Below are positions 27,093 to 36,900 of a stretch of 64,000 bases of DNA, one piece after another. A model generated the notes under the pieces. The model made no database searches. It worked only from the letters and a program-made list of their open reading frames with translations, and had not been told where the DNA came from. The position numbers and the translations under genes were made by a program. The stretch comes from Planctomycetaceae bacterium (GTDB lineage: Bacteria > Planctomycetota > Phycisphaerae > Phycisphaerales > SM1A02): positions 1 to 64,000 of the forward strand of contig CANLHK010000002.1 of assembly GCA_947490615.1 (NCBI GenBank), read 5' to 3'. Numbering within the stretch: the first letter of the stretch is position 1; the number at the start of each line of letters is the position of its first letter.

Positions 27093-28100
27093 TCAGTTCG
27101 AAAGCAGATCCATGCCGAGTCCTTCGGCGCGGATCTTGTCGAGGAGCAAGTTGAACTTCGTGAGCGCCTCTTCGAGCCGCTTGGCCGAATCAGAAAGCCC
27201 TTCATAGAGCGCGGGATCTTGCGCGAGTCGTCCAAGCGTTCCCTTGCCTGTTCGCGCCACGATCATGAGCTGCTCGAGTTCTTGCATGGTCGCCGCTGCA
27301 CGATCGAGCACAGGAATCGCGCTCACGCGCAGGCTTGCTGCGTCGGCCGACAGGGAGTCCGCCAACGCGCCGATGCGGTTGGCCGAGACGGTGGCGTCGC
27401 GCATGAACTCGCTTGCGCCATGGGCGGCATCGCGAATGTCGGTGCGCAGCTGCTCATCGTTCATCCAGGCTTGCGCGCTCTTCAAGGCTACGTCGGCGGA
27501 GGCCAGCATGTCGTTGAGCCGCCGCATCGCCGTCCGCACGCTGTCAGGATTTGGTTCCTGTCCATCGATGGTGGGTTCGACGAGCGTGTTGAGGTTTTTG
27601 GCGAGCTTGGAGAGTTCGCCAAATGTCGCGAGGACCGGACCAAACCGCTCATCGAGTTGGGTCATGACGCTGTCTTCGATGCTCTGCACGCGACCGCGCA
27701 GGAGCGTGTCCCTGTCGTGCGGATAGGTGCGTGGCGGAACCGCCAGCGGAAGCGCCGCGGTCAGCTCGAGACGCGCGCCGCTTCCGAGCAGCGAGGATTG
27801 GACGCTCGCGGTGCACGGTTCTGGAATGCGCACCTTTTCGTTGATCGCGGCCACGACGAGGACGGGCTGCGTCGGATCGTTCCAGAACTCCACCGACTCG
27901 ATCGCGCCGACGGGCACGCCGTTCAGCGTGACCAAACTTCCAGGTCGGAGTCCGCCCGCTTCGTTGAAGGCGACTTTGAGCGGCCAGCGTTGCGCGAGCA
28001 TCGGCTCGATCTCACCAAAGAGAAACAGCAACGATCCGAGCGCGCCGAAGCCGCCGATGGTGCAGACGCCGACCATGATGTTGCGCACACGCTCTCTCAT
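27093..28100 (-). CDS. mlaD: MCE-domain substrate-binding protein (MlaD type)
   Basis: 335 residues. An N-terminal membrane anchor (about 8-30) is followed by one MCE domain (about 35-110, with VAFNEAGGLRPGSLVTLNGV and GAIESVEF), then a long helical C-terminal region (about 135-335) longer than in E. coli MlaD and suggestive of a tunnel or barrel-forming coiled coil. It is the periplasmic component of an Mla-type lipid transporter with the MlaF ATPase encoded just upstream. The start is ATG 28100, supported by AGGAG 7 nt upstream; an upstream start at 28127 is less likely. The matching permease gene (mlaE) lies 13 kb away. Confidence 0.88.
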   Translation of the reverse strand: MRERVRNIMVGVCTIGGFGALGSLLFLFGEIEPMLAQRWPLKVAFNEAGGLRPGSLVTLNGVPVGAIESVEFWNDPTQPVLVVAAINEKVRIPEPCTASVQSSLLGSGARLELTAALPLAVPPRTYPHDRDTLLRGRVQSIEDSVMTQLDERFGPVLATFGELSKLAKNLNTLVEPTIDGQEPNPDSVRTAMRRLNDMLASADVALKSAQAWMNDEQLRTDIRDAAHGASEFMRDATVSANRIGALADSLSADAASLRVSAIPVLDRAAATMQELEQLMIVARTGKGTLGRLAQDPALYEGLSDSAKRLEEALTKFNLLLDKIRAEGLGMDLLSN

Positions 28101-28140
28101 CACAATGCTCCTGCAGACTCGTCGCACACTCGTGGCAAAG

Positions 28141-29010
28141 TCACGGTATCGAACGAGTGCTGCTCAACTCACAACTCTGGTCACCGACTCCGCGAATGGC
28201 GCGGAGCTCTTCTTCACTGGCTTCGCCGCGAAGGAAGCGCTGCACCACTGGGTTGGTGGACTGGCGCATCTCTTCGGGGGTTCCCTCAAGCACGACTTGA
28301 CCTTCGTGCAACATCACCATGTGGTCGGCAACCTTGAAGGCGCTGGCCAGATCGTGGGTCACCACGATACTCGTCACATCGAGCTGCTGCTTGAACTTGA
28401 GAATCAGCTCGTTGATCACATCGGCGCGAATCGGATCGAGACCCGTCGTCGGTTCGTCGTAGAGCACGACCTTGGGACGCAGCACGACCGCGCGGGCAAG
28501 GGCAACACGCTTTTGTTGCCCACCTGAAAGTTCGCTTGGCGACGCGTCGTACATTTGCTCGAGCCCGACGAGTCGCAGCACATAGCGCACGCGCATCTCT
28601 TCGTCGTAGGCAATGCCGCCCTCTTGCTCACGCAAAGGAAAGGCGATGTTCTCTGCGACCGACATCGAGTCGAACAAGGCGCCGTGCTGAAAGAGCACGC
28701 CAAACTGCCGGCGAATCGGAGCAAGCTTGCGTTCCGAGAGATTGTCGATCCGCGCGCCTTCGAAGTAGACGCGGCCTTTGTCGGGTCGGAGGAGGCCGAT
28801 GAGGTGCTTGAGCATGACGCTCTTGCCGCAACCCGACGGGCCGAGGACGACGGTGGTCTTGCCGCGCGGAAAGGCCAGCGTGATGTTGCGCAGGACCCGC
28901 TGTCTGCCGAAACTCTTGACCAGTTCCTCGATGCGAACAGGAGCGTCCACGCGTGCGACAGAAGTCGAAGTCGGATGTGCGCTCTCTCGGTGTTCCTCGG
29001 CGTCGGCCAT
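28141..29010 (-). CDS. mlaF: ABC transporter ATP-binding protein (MlaF type)
   Basis: 289 residues. Walker A GPSGCGKSV, Q-loop LFQHGALFDSMSV (typical of MlaF), signature LSGGQQKRVALARA, Walker B VVLYDEPTTGLDP and H-loop VVTHD are all present, with a C-terminal segment MRQSTNPVVQRFLRG typical of Mla ATPases. It powers retrograde or anterograde phospholipid transport with MlaE and MlaD. I start it at ATG 29010; another in-frame ATG at 29031 would overlap the divergent NUDIX start by 2 nt. mlaD follows after 40 nt. Confidence 0.9.
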   Translation of the reverse strand: MADAEEHRESAHPTSTSVARVDAPVRIEELVKSFGRQRVLRNITLAFPRGKTTVVLGPSGCGKSVMLKHLIGLLRPDKGRVYFEGARIDNLSERKLAPIRRQFGVLFQHGALFDSMSVAENIAFPLREQEGGIAYDEEMRVRYVLRLVGLEQMYDASPSELSGGQQKRVALARAVVLRPKVVLYDEPTTGLDPIRADVINELILKFKQQLDVTSIVVTHDLASAFKVADHMVMLHEGQVVLEGTPEEMRQSTNPVVQRFLRGEASEEELRAIRGVGDQSCELSSTRSIP

Positions 29011-29015
29011 CCTCG

Positions 29016-29021
29016 TATGAT
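29016..29021 (+). promoter_or_regulatory. TATGAT, candidate -10 of the NUDIX/M50 operon
   Basis: TATGAT, close to consensus, ends 8 nt before the ATG at 29030. It lies in the 19-nt gap to the divergent mlaF start. Confidence 0.5.
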
Positions 29022-29029
29022 CGGCACTC

Positions 29030-29608
29030 ATGGAGATTCCGCAAGTGGACAATCCGCGCGTGCACACGACCCATGTCGGGCCGGTGTTTTGTGTCGAGCG
29101 GTTGGAGTTTGCCGCGGAGGGCTTGCACGCCGCGCGCGTGAAGGATGTCGTGCGTCATCCTGGTGCCGTGACCGTCATCGCGGTGCGGGACGATGGCATG
29201 CTGGTGCTGGTGAAGAACCGCCGCGTCGCCGTCGGCCAATGGTTGATCGAGTTCTGCGCGGGCAAACTGGAGCGTGGAGAGGATCCCGCTGCCGCTGCCG
29301 CGCGTGAGCTCGAAGAAGAAACCGGATTTCGCGCGGGCAACCTGGTGAAACTAGGCAACTTCTTCACCTCGCCAGGGTTCGCTGACGAGATCATGCATGT
29401 CTTTCTCGCCACCAAGTTGGTCGAGGTCGGTCAACGGCTTGAGCAGGGCGAAGAACTCGAGGTTGTGGTGCTCGAAGAGTCCGAACTGTGCGCACAGATG
29501 GCCGCAGGGGAGATTCTCGACGGAAAGACCTTGGGGGCCTATCTGCTCTGGTCGATGAAGCGTTCGCGTGCAGCGCAGTGTGCAGAAAGCCGAGAGGTTG
29601 CGCGATGA
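29030..29608 (+). CDS. NUDIX hydrolase, ADP-ribose pyrophosphatase-like
   Basis: 192 residues. The Nudix box GKLERGEDPAAAAAREL-EEETGF (about 82-104) matches GX5EX7REUXEEXGU. Upstream are a VTVIAVRDDGMLVLVKNRR strand and a FCAGKLE turn; downstream an FFTSPGFADE motif resembles ADP-ribose pyrophosphatases. It probably cleaves ADP-ribose or a related nucleotide sugar. It is first in a tightly packed set: its stop overlaps the ATG of the M50 protease gene by 4 nt (ATGA). Confidence 0.9.
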   Translation: MEIPQVDNPRVHTTHVGPVFCVERLEFAAEGLHAARVKDVVRHPGAVTVIAVRDDGMLVLVKNRRVAVGQWLIEFCAGKLERGEDPAAAAARELEEETGFRAGNLVKLGNFFTSPGFADEIMHVFLATKLVEVGQRLEQGEELEVVVLEESELCAQMAAGEILDGKTLGAYLLWSMKRSRAAQCAESREVAR

Positions 29609-30732
29609 GCAGTTGGGACGACGCAGACGAACGAGAGCGACCCTCAGGCTTTGGAGGCGACTGGCGCGGTGCGCGTCCGACCTTCGATGACCCGATGTCT
29701 TGGTCGCTTCCAGTGTTTCGCGTGGCGCGGATCACCGTGCGCGTCCATGTGTTCTTCCTCGTCTTTGTCCTCGTGGTGTTGGCCCATGCAGCAAGCGTGA
29801 CGAGCGAGGGCGCGATTGGCGTGCTGCCGACACTCCTTGGACTCGTGGCGCTCTTCTCCGTCATCCTGCTTCACGAGTTCGGCCACTGCATCGCCTGTCG
29901 AGCCAAGGGCGGAACTGCGGACGAGATTTTGCTCTGGCCGCTTGGTGGATTGGCGACCTGCACGCCACCTGATCGTCCGAGCGCGCACTTGTGGACCGCG
30001 ATCGGCGGACCGCTGGTCAATGTCGCGTTCATTTTGGTGCTGACCCCGTACATCGGCCTTGAAACTGGTGTCTGGTGGGGGCGGGCAATTCCCAATCCAC
30101 TCGATCTCGGCGGGATGATCCAGCGCTCTGACTTTGGCGAGGACATTCTCGGTTGGGCCAAGATGTTCGTCTTCTTGACGAACTACATCGCCTGGGTGCT
30201 CTTGCTCTTCAACCTCATTCCAATGTTCCCGCTCGACGGTGGGCGAATTCTCCAGGCGATTCTTTGGAAGCGCATGGGGAAGGCGCGTTCGATGCGCGTG
30301 GCGTGTCGCGCTGGAATCATGGGTGCGGTGGCGATCGGAATTGGCGCACTGATCTCCGAGAGCACGATGCTCTTGGGTATCGCCATCTTTGGCGGATTCG
30401 TCTGCGTCCTGACCGCGCGGCAGGTCGACTTCGAGCGCGACTTCCTCGGATTTGATCCTGACCCTTCCGAATTGGCTGCGATGGAAGAGGACGAACACGA
30501 GGATGTTTCTCCGCCGCACCGCTCGTCGCGTAACGCGCCAACCGCCGCTGCGTCCAAGAGCCATCCAAAGTCATCGAGCAACGCTCAATCCGCCGGCGAA
30601 GCGGAGATCGATCGCATCCTTGCCAAGATCGCGCGCTCAGGCATCGAGAGTTTGAGCGCCTCGGAACGCGGTGCGTTGCAGCGCGCCACCGATGAGAAGC
30701 GCGATCGCGATGGCAAGAGCGGTCGAGCCTGA
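29605..30732 (+). CDS. M50-family intramembrane metalloprotease
   Basis: 375 residues. The zinc motif HEFGH (H90, E91, H94) sits in LLHEFGHCIACRAKGG, the third ligand is in LFNLIPMFPLDGGRIL, and there are about six membrane helices (from residue 48 to about 285). It resembles the SpoIVFB-like S2P group without CBS domains. A low-complexity Ser/Ala/Pro segment (about 300-335) leads to a C-terminal tail, EIDRILAKIARSGIESLSAS and on to about 370, which is nearly the same as the tail of the rhomboid encoded next. Coupled to the NUDIX gene by an ATGA overlap. Substrate unknown. Confidence 0.88.
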   Translation: MSSWDDADERERPSGFGGDWRGARPTFDDPMSWSLPVFRVARITVRVHVFFLVFVLVVLAHAASVTSEGAIGVLPTLLGLVALFSVILLHEFGHCIACRAKGGTADEILLWPLGGLATCTPPDRPSAHLWTAIGGPLVNVAFILVLTPYIGLETGVWWGRAIPNPLDLGGMIQRSDFGEDILGWAKMFVFLTNYIAWVLLLFNLIPMFPLDGGRILQAILWKRMGKARSMRVACRAGIMGAVAIGIGALISESTMLLGIAIFGGFVCVLTARQVDFERDFLGFDPDPSELAAMEEDEHEDVSPPHRSSRNAPTAAASKSHPKSSSNAQSAGEAEIDRILAKIARSGIESLSASERGALQRATDEKRDRDGKSGRA

Positions 30733-30799
30733 GACGCGGTGCATGCACGGACCGCGCGGTTGAGTTGTCGGCGTGCCAAAGGGCTACACTCCGCGCCCC

Positions 30800-32113
30800 A
30801 TGGGTCTTGCTGATCGCGATTACAACCGAGTACAGAGCGCTGGCGGTGGCCGAGTGAGCACGGGGCGCTTCTTGCTCGGACGCATTCGTTCCGCGTCACC
30901 ACGCGGCGGCTACTCCGCGACCTTCCTCATTGTCGTCGCCTGTTGCTTGGTCTACTTCCTCGACCTCTTGCTGCCCTCGCGTTTTGTGCAGTCAAGCCCG
31001 TGGATCGCGGCTCCTGCGCAGCGTGCCGCCGCCGATGCGATCGCGGCAAAGATCAAGCAGATTGATCAGCTCGCAGCTTCGGCCAAATCGCGCGGCGATA
31101 CGGCCGCCGTTGCGTCGTTGCTCGAGGGGCGCTCGTCACTTGAAGTGCTCTTCGAAGAGCGACAGCAACTGATCGTCGTGGCGGAAGAAGCATGGGAAGC
31201 GCGTCGCAATCGCGGTGAGTTTGTCGCCGTCATCGAGAAGGAACCTGGCGGCGGAGCGATGGCTGTGGCGCGGGAACCTGGAGTGTCGCGTCTTGTCGAT
31301 CCGTTGGCCGTTGCACGTGCAGACTCGGTCGGCCCCATCCGCGCGTGGATGCAATTCACCACGGCGCAGGCGATGTGGGTTCCGCAGAAGTGGGGGGCCG
31401 AACAGGGCTTTCAGTTCTGGCGCTTCCTCGGCTACGGCATCCTCCACATCAACCTCACGCATCTCTTGTTCAACATGCTTGGCTTGTGGGTCTTCGGCCC
31501 GATCGTGGAGCAAGCCTTTGGCCGACTGCGCTTCTTCGCGCTGTTCATGCTGAGCGTCGTCGTCGGCGCACTGCTCTACTTCTTACTCAATGTTGGCGGA
31601 CTGGCGGCCTTGGGCGTGACCGACGGCGAGTTCATCGTGCCTGGACTGCTGTTCAACAACCCGTACTTGCCGCTCATCGGCGCCAGCGCGGGCGTGTACG
31701 GCGTCATTCTCGCTGCAGCGTGGTTGCGTCCCAACGAGGACATCCTCCTTCTCTTCGTCTTTCCCATTCCGCTGCGGTACTTCGCGTTAGCGATCATCGG
31801 CATCAGCGTGTTCACGCTCTTACGCAATGGCAACAACGCTGGTGGTGAGGCCGCGCATCTTGGCGGTGCTCTCGCGGGTTGGTGGATCGCGCAGAGGCCG
31901 CATTTGCTCGATGATTTCTTTCCATTCTTCCATCGCTTTGACGGTCGAAGAGCCGCGCGGCCGACACCGCGGCGCGCGCCCGCTCCGTCGGATTCGGAGA
32001 TCGATCGCATTCTCGACAAGGTCCGCGCGGAAGGGCTCGCGAGTTTGAGCGAGCGCGAGCGCACCGCCCTGCGCAACGCCACCGATGAACACAGGAAGCG
32101 CGATGGCCGGTAG
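30800..32113 (+). CDS. Rhomboid-family serine protease
   Basis: 437 residues. The catalytic Ser S296 lies in GASAGVYG and the His H353 in AAHLGGALAGWW, with HINLTHLLFNMLGLWVFG in the preceding helices. There is a long extracytoplasmic or linker insert (about 70-190) between the first helix and the rhomboid core. The tail EIDRILDKVRAEGLASLSER (about 395-430) repeats that of the M50 protease upstream (the DUF6576-like tail known from other rhomboids). The ATG at 30800 has TACACT 9 nt upstream, so it may have its own promoter. Its 3' end overlaps the start of tgt by 11 nt. Confidence 0.88.
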   Translation: MGLADRDYNRVQSAGGGRVSTGRFLLGRIRSASPRGGYSATFLIVVACCLVYFLDLLLPSRFVQSSPWIAAPAQRAAADAIAAKIKQIDQLAASAKSRGDTAAVASLLEGRSSLEVLFEERQQLIVVAEEAWEARRNRGEFVAVIEKEPGGGAMAVAREPGVSRLVDPLAVARADSVGPIRAWMQFTTAQAMWVPQKWGAEQGFQFWRFLGYGILHINLTHLLFNMLGLWVFGPIVEQAFGRLRFFALFMLSVVVGALLYFLLNVGGLAALGVTDGEFIVPGLLFNNPYLPLIGASAGVYGVILAAAWLRPNEDILLLFVFPIPLRYFALAIIGISVFTLLRNGNNAGGEAAHLGGALAGWWIAQRPHLLDDFFPFFHRFDGRRAARPTPRRAPAPSDSEIDRILDKVRAEGLASLSERERTALRNATDEHRKRDGR

Positions 32114-33320
32114 CACGGGCCGCCACGCGGTGCGCTTTGAATTGCGCCAACAGTCGAAGTCCACGGCCGCGCGACTTGGACGCGTGACCACCAAGCACGG
32201 ATCGTTCGACACGCCCGCGTTTATGCCCGTGGCGACGGCCGCGACCATGAAAGGTCTGACGCCCGACCAGATCACTTCGACGGGCGCACAGATCATTCTC
32301 AACAACGCGTATCACCTGATGCTGCGACCAGGCGCTGAGCGCATCGCGCACTTTGGCGGCAGTCACGCCTTCATGCGTTGGGACAAGCCGATCCTCACCG
32401 ACAGCGGCGGCTTTCAAGCGTGGTCGATGTCGGAGGGAACCAAGATCAGCGAAGAAGGCGTGGAGTTTCGCTCCTTCGTGGATGGGTCGAAGGTGCTGCT
32501 CTCACCAGAGCGTTCGATCGCGGTGCAGAACGCCATCGGCTCCGACATCATGATGGCGTTTGATGATTGCCCGCCAGCGCTCAAGCCGACCACGCCTGTC
32601 GAGGATCCGCAACTCTCGCGCAAGCGTCGAAGCGATCCAGCGGAACACCAGAAGCGACTTGAAGCGGCCATCGATCGGACCGCGCGTTGGTTGGAGCGGT
32701 GTGTTGCTGCGCATGCTCGAGGTGATGAACAGGGGCTCTTCGGCATCGTGCAAGGCGGCACGGATCTCACGCTGCGTCAGAGGTCGGTCGAACAGATTTG
32801 CGCCTTTGACCTCCCCGGATTTGCCATCGGCGGGGTCGCCGTCGGCGAGTCGCCCGATGAGATCCACCGCACTGTGGCCGCAGTCGCCCCCATGCTTCCG
32901 TCGGACCGCCCGCGCTACCTCATGGGTGTCGGCTATGAGCGCGACATCGTGGCGGCGGTGAAAGCGGGGGTGGACATGTTTGACTGTGTCCTGCCTACGC
33001 GAAACGGCCGAAAAGGCTACGCCTTTACGCCAACGGGCGCGGTGCGCATCCGCAACGCCTGCCACACCCTCGACCCCACGCCCGTTGATCCAACCTGCGA
33101 TTGCCTGGCCTGCGCGGGCGGCTTTTCCCGCGGATACATCCGCCACCTCTTCATGGCCGACGAGATGCTCGGACCGACCCTTCTGAGCATCCATAACCTC
33201 CGCCACTTCCAGAGGCTGATGGTGGACATTCGGGCCGTGATCGGTGATGATCGGTGGTTCGACCTTGAGTCCCGCTGGCCCGTGCTTGGCACACCCGCGA
33301 CGGCTGAGGTTGATCCGTGA
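32103..33320 (+). CDS. tgt: tRNA-guanine transglycosylase (queuine/preQ1)
   Basis: 405 residues, full-length Tgt. FMPVATAATMKGLTPDQ, the active-site Asp in LTDSGGFQ, the nucleophile region MFDCVLPTRNGRKGYAFT, FAIGGVAVGE and the zinc site CDCLAC with a His in LLSIHNLRHF are all present. It exchanges guanine-34 for preQ1 or queuine in tRNAs for Asp, Asn, His and Tyr. The start ATG 32103 lies within the last codons of the rhomboid gene (11-nt overlap). In many bacteria tgt precedes yajC-secD-secF, and the same order holds here. Confidence 0.95.
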   Translation: MAGSTGRHAVRFELRQQSKSTAARLGRVTTKHGSFDTPAFMPVATAATMKGLTPDQITSTGAQIILNNAYHLMLRPGAERIAHFGGSHAFMRWDKPILTDSGGFQAWSMSEGTKISEEGVEFRSFVDGSKVLLSPERSIAVQNAIGSDIMMAFDDCPPALKPTTPVEDPQLSRKRRSDPAEHQKRLEAAIDRTARWLERCVAAHARGDEQGLFGIVQGGTDLTLRQRSVEQICAFDLPGFAIGGVAVGESPDEIHRTVAAVAPMLPSDRPRYLMGVGYERDIVAAVKAGVDMFDCVLPTRNGRKGYAFTPTGAVRIRNACHTLDPTPVDPTCDCLACAGGFSRGYIRHLFMADEMLGPTLLSIHNLRHFQRLMVDIRAVIGDDRWFDLESRWPVLGTPATAEVDP

Positions 33321-33347
33321 GCGGGCGTACCTCGCGCGGATTTTTTT
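33313..33347 (+). terminator. Possible weak terminator at the end of tgt
   Basis: An imperfect stem (ATCCG with CGGAT, inner GCG with CGC) spans the tgt stop and runs into seven consecutive T (33341-33347), unusual in this GC-rich DNA. It may be an attenuator rather than a full stop before yajC. Confidence 0.4.
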
Positions 33348-33354
33348 GCCCCCC

Positions 33355-33414
33355 GTTCGGCCCAACCATTGGCCGAACCAGTTGCTATGCCACCGACGCG
33401 AGCTGTTCGCGTCG
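33355..33414 (+). promoter_or_regulatory. Two perfect hairpins in the yajC leader
   Basis: The first is GTTCGGCC (33355-33362) with GGCCGAAC (33371-33378). The second is CGACGCGA (33394-33401) with TCGCGTCG (33407-33414), ending a few nt before the yajC Shine-Dalgarno. Neither is followed by a U-run, so they are RNA leader structures rather than terminators. Confidence 0.5.
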
Positions 33415-33432
33415 CCGAAAGGACCTCTCGCT

Positions 33433-33852
33433 GTGCTTGAACTCCTGATCGCGCAAACCGACGGCCCCGCCCTTGCTGGGCAGCCCGTCGTCACCGCTTC
33501 TCCTACCGCCACGGGAACCTCCGAGGCGGCAGGCACTCCAGTCACGCCAGCGGCTCCAGCGCGGGCAGGCGGCTTCGACTTCGTGACCCTCGCTCTCTTT
33601 GGCGTCGTGATCGCGCTGATCATCTCGAGCGTGCTCGGTGGTCGACGCGAGAAGAAGAAGTTCGCGGAGATGATGTCCTCGATGAAGCGCAACGACCAGG
33701 TTCGCACTGTGGGCGGCATCATCGGGAGCGTCGTTGAGGTCAAGCCTGATGTGGTGGTCCTGAAGATCGACGAAAACTCGAACACCAAGATCACCGTCGT
33801 CCGCAGCAAGATCGAAGCGGTCATCAAAGAATCAACGACAGGCACCGCCTGA
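33433..33852 (+). CDS. yajC: Preprotein translocase subunit YajC
   Basis: 139 residues. An Ala/Thr/Pro-rich periplasmic N-terminus precedes a single membrane helix (about 49-68, DFVTLALFGVVIALIISSVL), then the basic RREKKKFAEMMSSMKRNDQV and the small beta domain VRTVGGIIGSVVEVKPDVVVLKID. It accompanies SecDF at the translocon. The start is GTG 33433 with AAAGGA 9 nt upstream; the frame is open further upstream but antisense-like. secDF follows after a structured 129-nt gap. Confidence 0.92.
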   Translation: MLELLIAQTDGPALAGQPVVTASPTATGTSEAAGTPVTPAAPARAGGFDFVTLALFGVVIALIISSVLGGRREKKKFAEMMSSMKRNDQVRTVGGIIGSVVEVKPDVVVLKIDENSNTKITVVRSKIEAVIKESTTGTA

Positions 33853-33865
33853 GTCCTCGTCCGAG

Positions 33866-33953
33866 GCGCCACGGCTGACGATGGCGCGGACATCAAGGAG
33901 CGCCGCTGCGTGTGCAGTGGGCGCTCATCGTGACGGAGCGCCGTCACGGATGA
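33866..33953 (+). promoter_or_regulatory. Three-hairpin RNA region between yajC and secDF
   Basis: Consecutive stems are GCGCCA/TGGCGC (33866-33871 with 33882-33887); GAGCGCC/GGCGCTC (33898-33904 with 33920-33926) with an inner CTGC/GCAG; and a 12-bp stem with one bulged base (33925-33936 with 33941-33953). The second and third share two bases, so their ends compete. No U-run follows. A translational or stability control of secDF is possible. Confidence 0.5.
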
Positions 33954-33981
33954 CAGCTCGTGAGAGAAATTGGAACAGAAC

Positions 33982-36900
33982 ATGAAGAACGCCTGGATGA
34001 AGCTCGCTCTCGTCGCCGCACTCTGCGCCATCTGCGCTTGGGAACTCGGCGTGAAGGGCATCCGACTCGGTAAGGACCTCCAGGGCGGCGTGAGCCTGGT
34101 CTACTCGGTGAAGATCCCCGCGGGCCAGCAGTCCGAGACGGTGCTCGGGCAGGTCATTGATGTGCTCAAGCAGCGCGTCAATCCGCAGGGCGTGCTCGAC
34201 ATCGGCATGCAGCCGCAGGGCGCGGACCGCATCGAAGTCGTCATGCCGCTTCCATCGGCCGAAGTGCGTGCGCTGCAACTTGAGGCCAAGGCGCGCATCG
34301 AAGAGTTCCTCGCCAAGACGCAGATCGCTGCGAGTGAGCTCGATGCGGCTCTCGCCACAGGCACCGCGGCTTCGCGGTTTGCCAAGCAAAATCCAGCTGT
34401 TGCCGAACTCGAAGGCGCGTGGCAGAACATGCAGCAAGTGCGAGCAGACCTTGCTGCGCTTCAGTCCAGCGGTGCTGCGAGCGATCAGCTCGGACCTGCT
34501 GAGGACAAGGTTGTCGCAGGCGAACTGCGCTACGAGAATCTCCGCGGTCAAGTCCTCGCGCGCACGCTTGCGCCAGCTCGTTTGACGAAGGCTCTTGAGC
34601 TCTCCCTCAAGCCACAACCGCTGCGCGATGCCGACGGCAAGATCGTGATGAACGCCAGCGGCGATGCGGAGATGGGACCGAGTCCGCGCGAGAAGGAGAT
34701 GGCTGCGATCAAGAGCGAGTTCGCCACGCTGTCGGCCGAACTCGATGAGCTCGCTGCGACCAATGACCGCTACATCGCTCGGCGCACGGGTCTCGATGAT
34801 CCGCAAGATCTCATTCGCCTCATGCGTGGCGCGGGTGTCCTTGACTTCCGAATCGCTGTCGATCCCAACAAGCCGCAAGGCGTGAATCCTGTCGAGATCC
34901 GCAAGGACCTCGTCGCCAAGGGACCCCGCGCTGGTGAGCCAGGCATCGCTCGCTGGTTCCCACTGAACGATCTCAAGCAGTGGTACGACAAGCCCGCCGA
35001 ACTCGAAGCGCTCAAGGCCGCGCCCGTCGAGTATTTCGCAGCGCGCAATCTCACGGTGGGTGAGTTTGCTGGCGAGCTCTACCTCCTCCTGTACGACTCC
35101 GATGCCAAGAGTCTCACGCACCGTGGTGGCGCGAGTTGGGGACTCACCAATGCCTACCGCACCACCGATCAGCGCCTCGGCGCTGCAGCGGTTGGATTTC
35201 AGCTTGATCAGAACGGCGGGCAGCGCATGGCGCAGCTCACGGGCACCCATGTCGGCGAGCCGATGGCGATCGTGCTCGATGACGAGGTCTACAGCGCACC
35301 GCGCCTGAACAGCACCATCTCGGATTCCGGTGTGATCACGGGCCAGTTCGGTGAGGAAGAACTCTCCTACCTCATCCGCGTGCTCACCGCAGGCAGCCTC
35401 GAAGCGAAGATCTCGAGCGATCCGATCTCGGTGAACATCCTCGGCCCCTCGATCGGCGCCGACAACCTTGAGAAGGGTCTGCAAGCCACGATCATCTCGG
35501 TCTCGATCACCTGCGTGGTGATGCTCCTCTACTACTTCCTCGCTGGACTCATCGTCGACATCGCTCTGGCGATCAACACGCTGATGATCTTCGGCATCAT
35601 GGCGCTCATCGACGGGACCTTCACCCTGCCTGGTCTGGCGGGCGTGGCGCTGTCAGTCGCGATGGCCGTCGACGCCAATGTGCTCATTTACGAGCGCATT
35701 CGCGAAGAACTCGAACTCGGCAATCCGCTGAAGGCCTCGATTGACATCGCCTACAAGCGTGCACTCAGCGCCATCATCGACGGCAACGTCACCAACTTGA
35801 TCGCCTGCGTGGTGCTCTACAAGGTCGGCGCGACGGAAGTGAAGGGCTTTGCGCTCACCATGTCCATCGGCGTCATCACCACGCTCTTCACGGGACTTTG
35901 GGTCTCGCGCGCGATGTTTGATGTCGCACTCGCTGGCGGCATGAAGCGGCTGCCCATGTTGCCGACGGTCGTTCCATCGATCTCGCGCTTCCTGCTACCC
36001 AATGTCGATTGGATCAAGTTGCGTCCAGCGCTCTTTGGGTTCAGCATCGCCTTGGCCGTGCTCTCAACGGGCGCCTTCGTGATGCGCGGCAACGACATGT
36101 ACGAGACCGAGTTCCGCGGCGGAAACTCGATGACGCTGTCGACGCGCATGGCTCGTGGTGGCGAACCCCTAGCCCAAGACGGTCGCCTGGGAATCACCCG
36201 CGCAGAGATGGAGACGATGGTCCGTGCGATCGGCGCGGCTGCGGGCGACGACATCGTGGTCGCGCAGTTGCGCAGTGCGAATGTCCTGACCGTTGGTGAG
36301 AGCACCAGCGACGGACTCGCGTCGAAGTTCCAAGTGCGCGTCGGCAATCCCTCGGAGATCCCTGAGGGCTTCGATGAGACTCGTATCTCCCGCGACATCG
36401 TGAGCGCCGTCTCGACTGGGCTCGCGGGACAGTTGGATGTCCGTCTGCCCCTCGTGTTTGCGAACTCGACTTCCGAAGATCACACCGCAGTCACCAAGCC
36501 ACTCGAGAAGGCTCTGATCGGAAGTTCGATCGGTCGTCCGCAGACCTCGTCGGATGCCGTAGCGGAGTTCCGCGGCGGCGTGGCGGTGCTGGTCGATGGG
36601 TTGGAAACCCCTGTCACAGCGACGGATGTGGCCGCGCGCATCACCCGCATGCGTTCGCAGCCCGACTGGTCGTCGACCGCTGGGCGCAAGACCCGGGTGG
36701 TTGGCATTGACCCCGTTGATCCAAGCAATCCAGGCGGTCTCCATCGGGGCTTTGCCGTCCTGGTTTCGGACGCCGACATCAACAGCTTTGATGTTGAACT
36801 CGAAGTGTGGGATCGCGACCTGGCCAGAATCGAGTGGAGCTTGGTGCGCGACGCGCTGACTCAGCAGGCGAGCCTCGACCAAGTGTCGAGCTTCTCTCCC

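Noticed and set aside
33925-35484. 519-residue minus-strand frame opposite secDF
   Set aside because: Shadow of the SecD half; no domain recognised.
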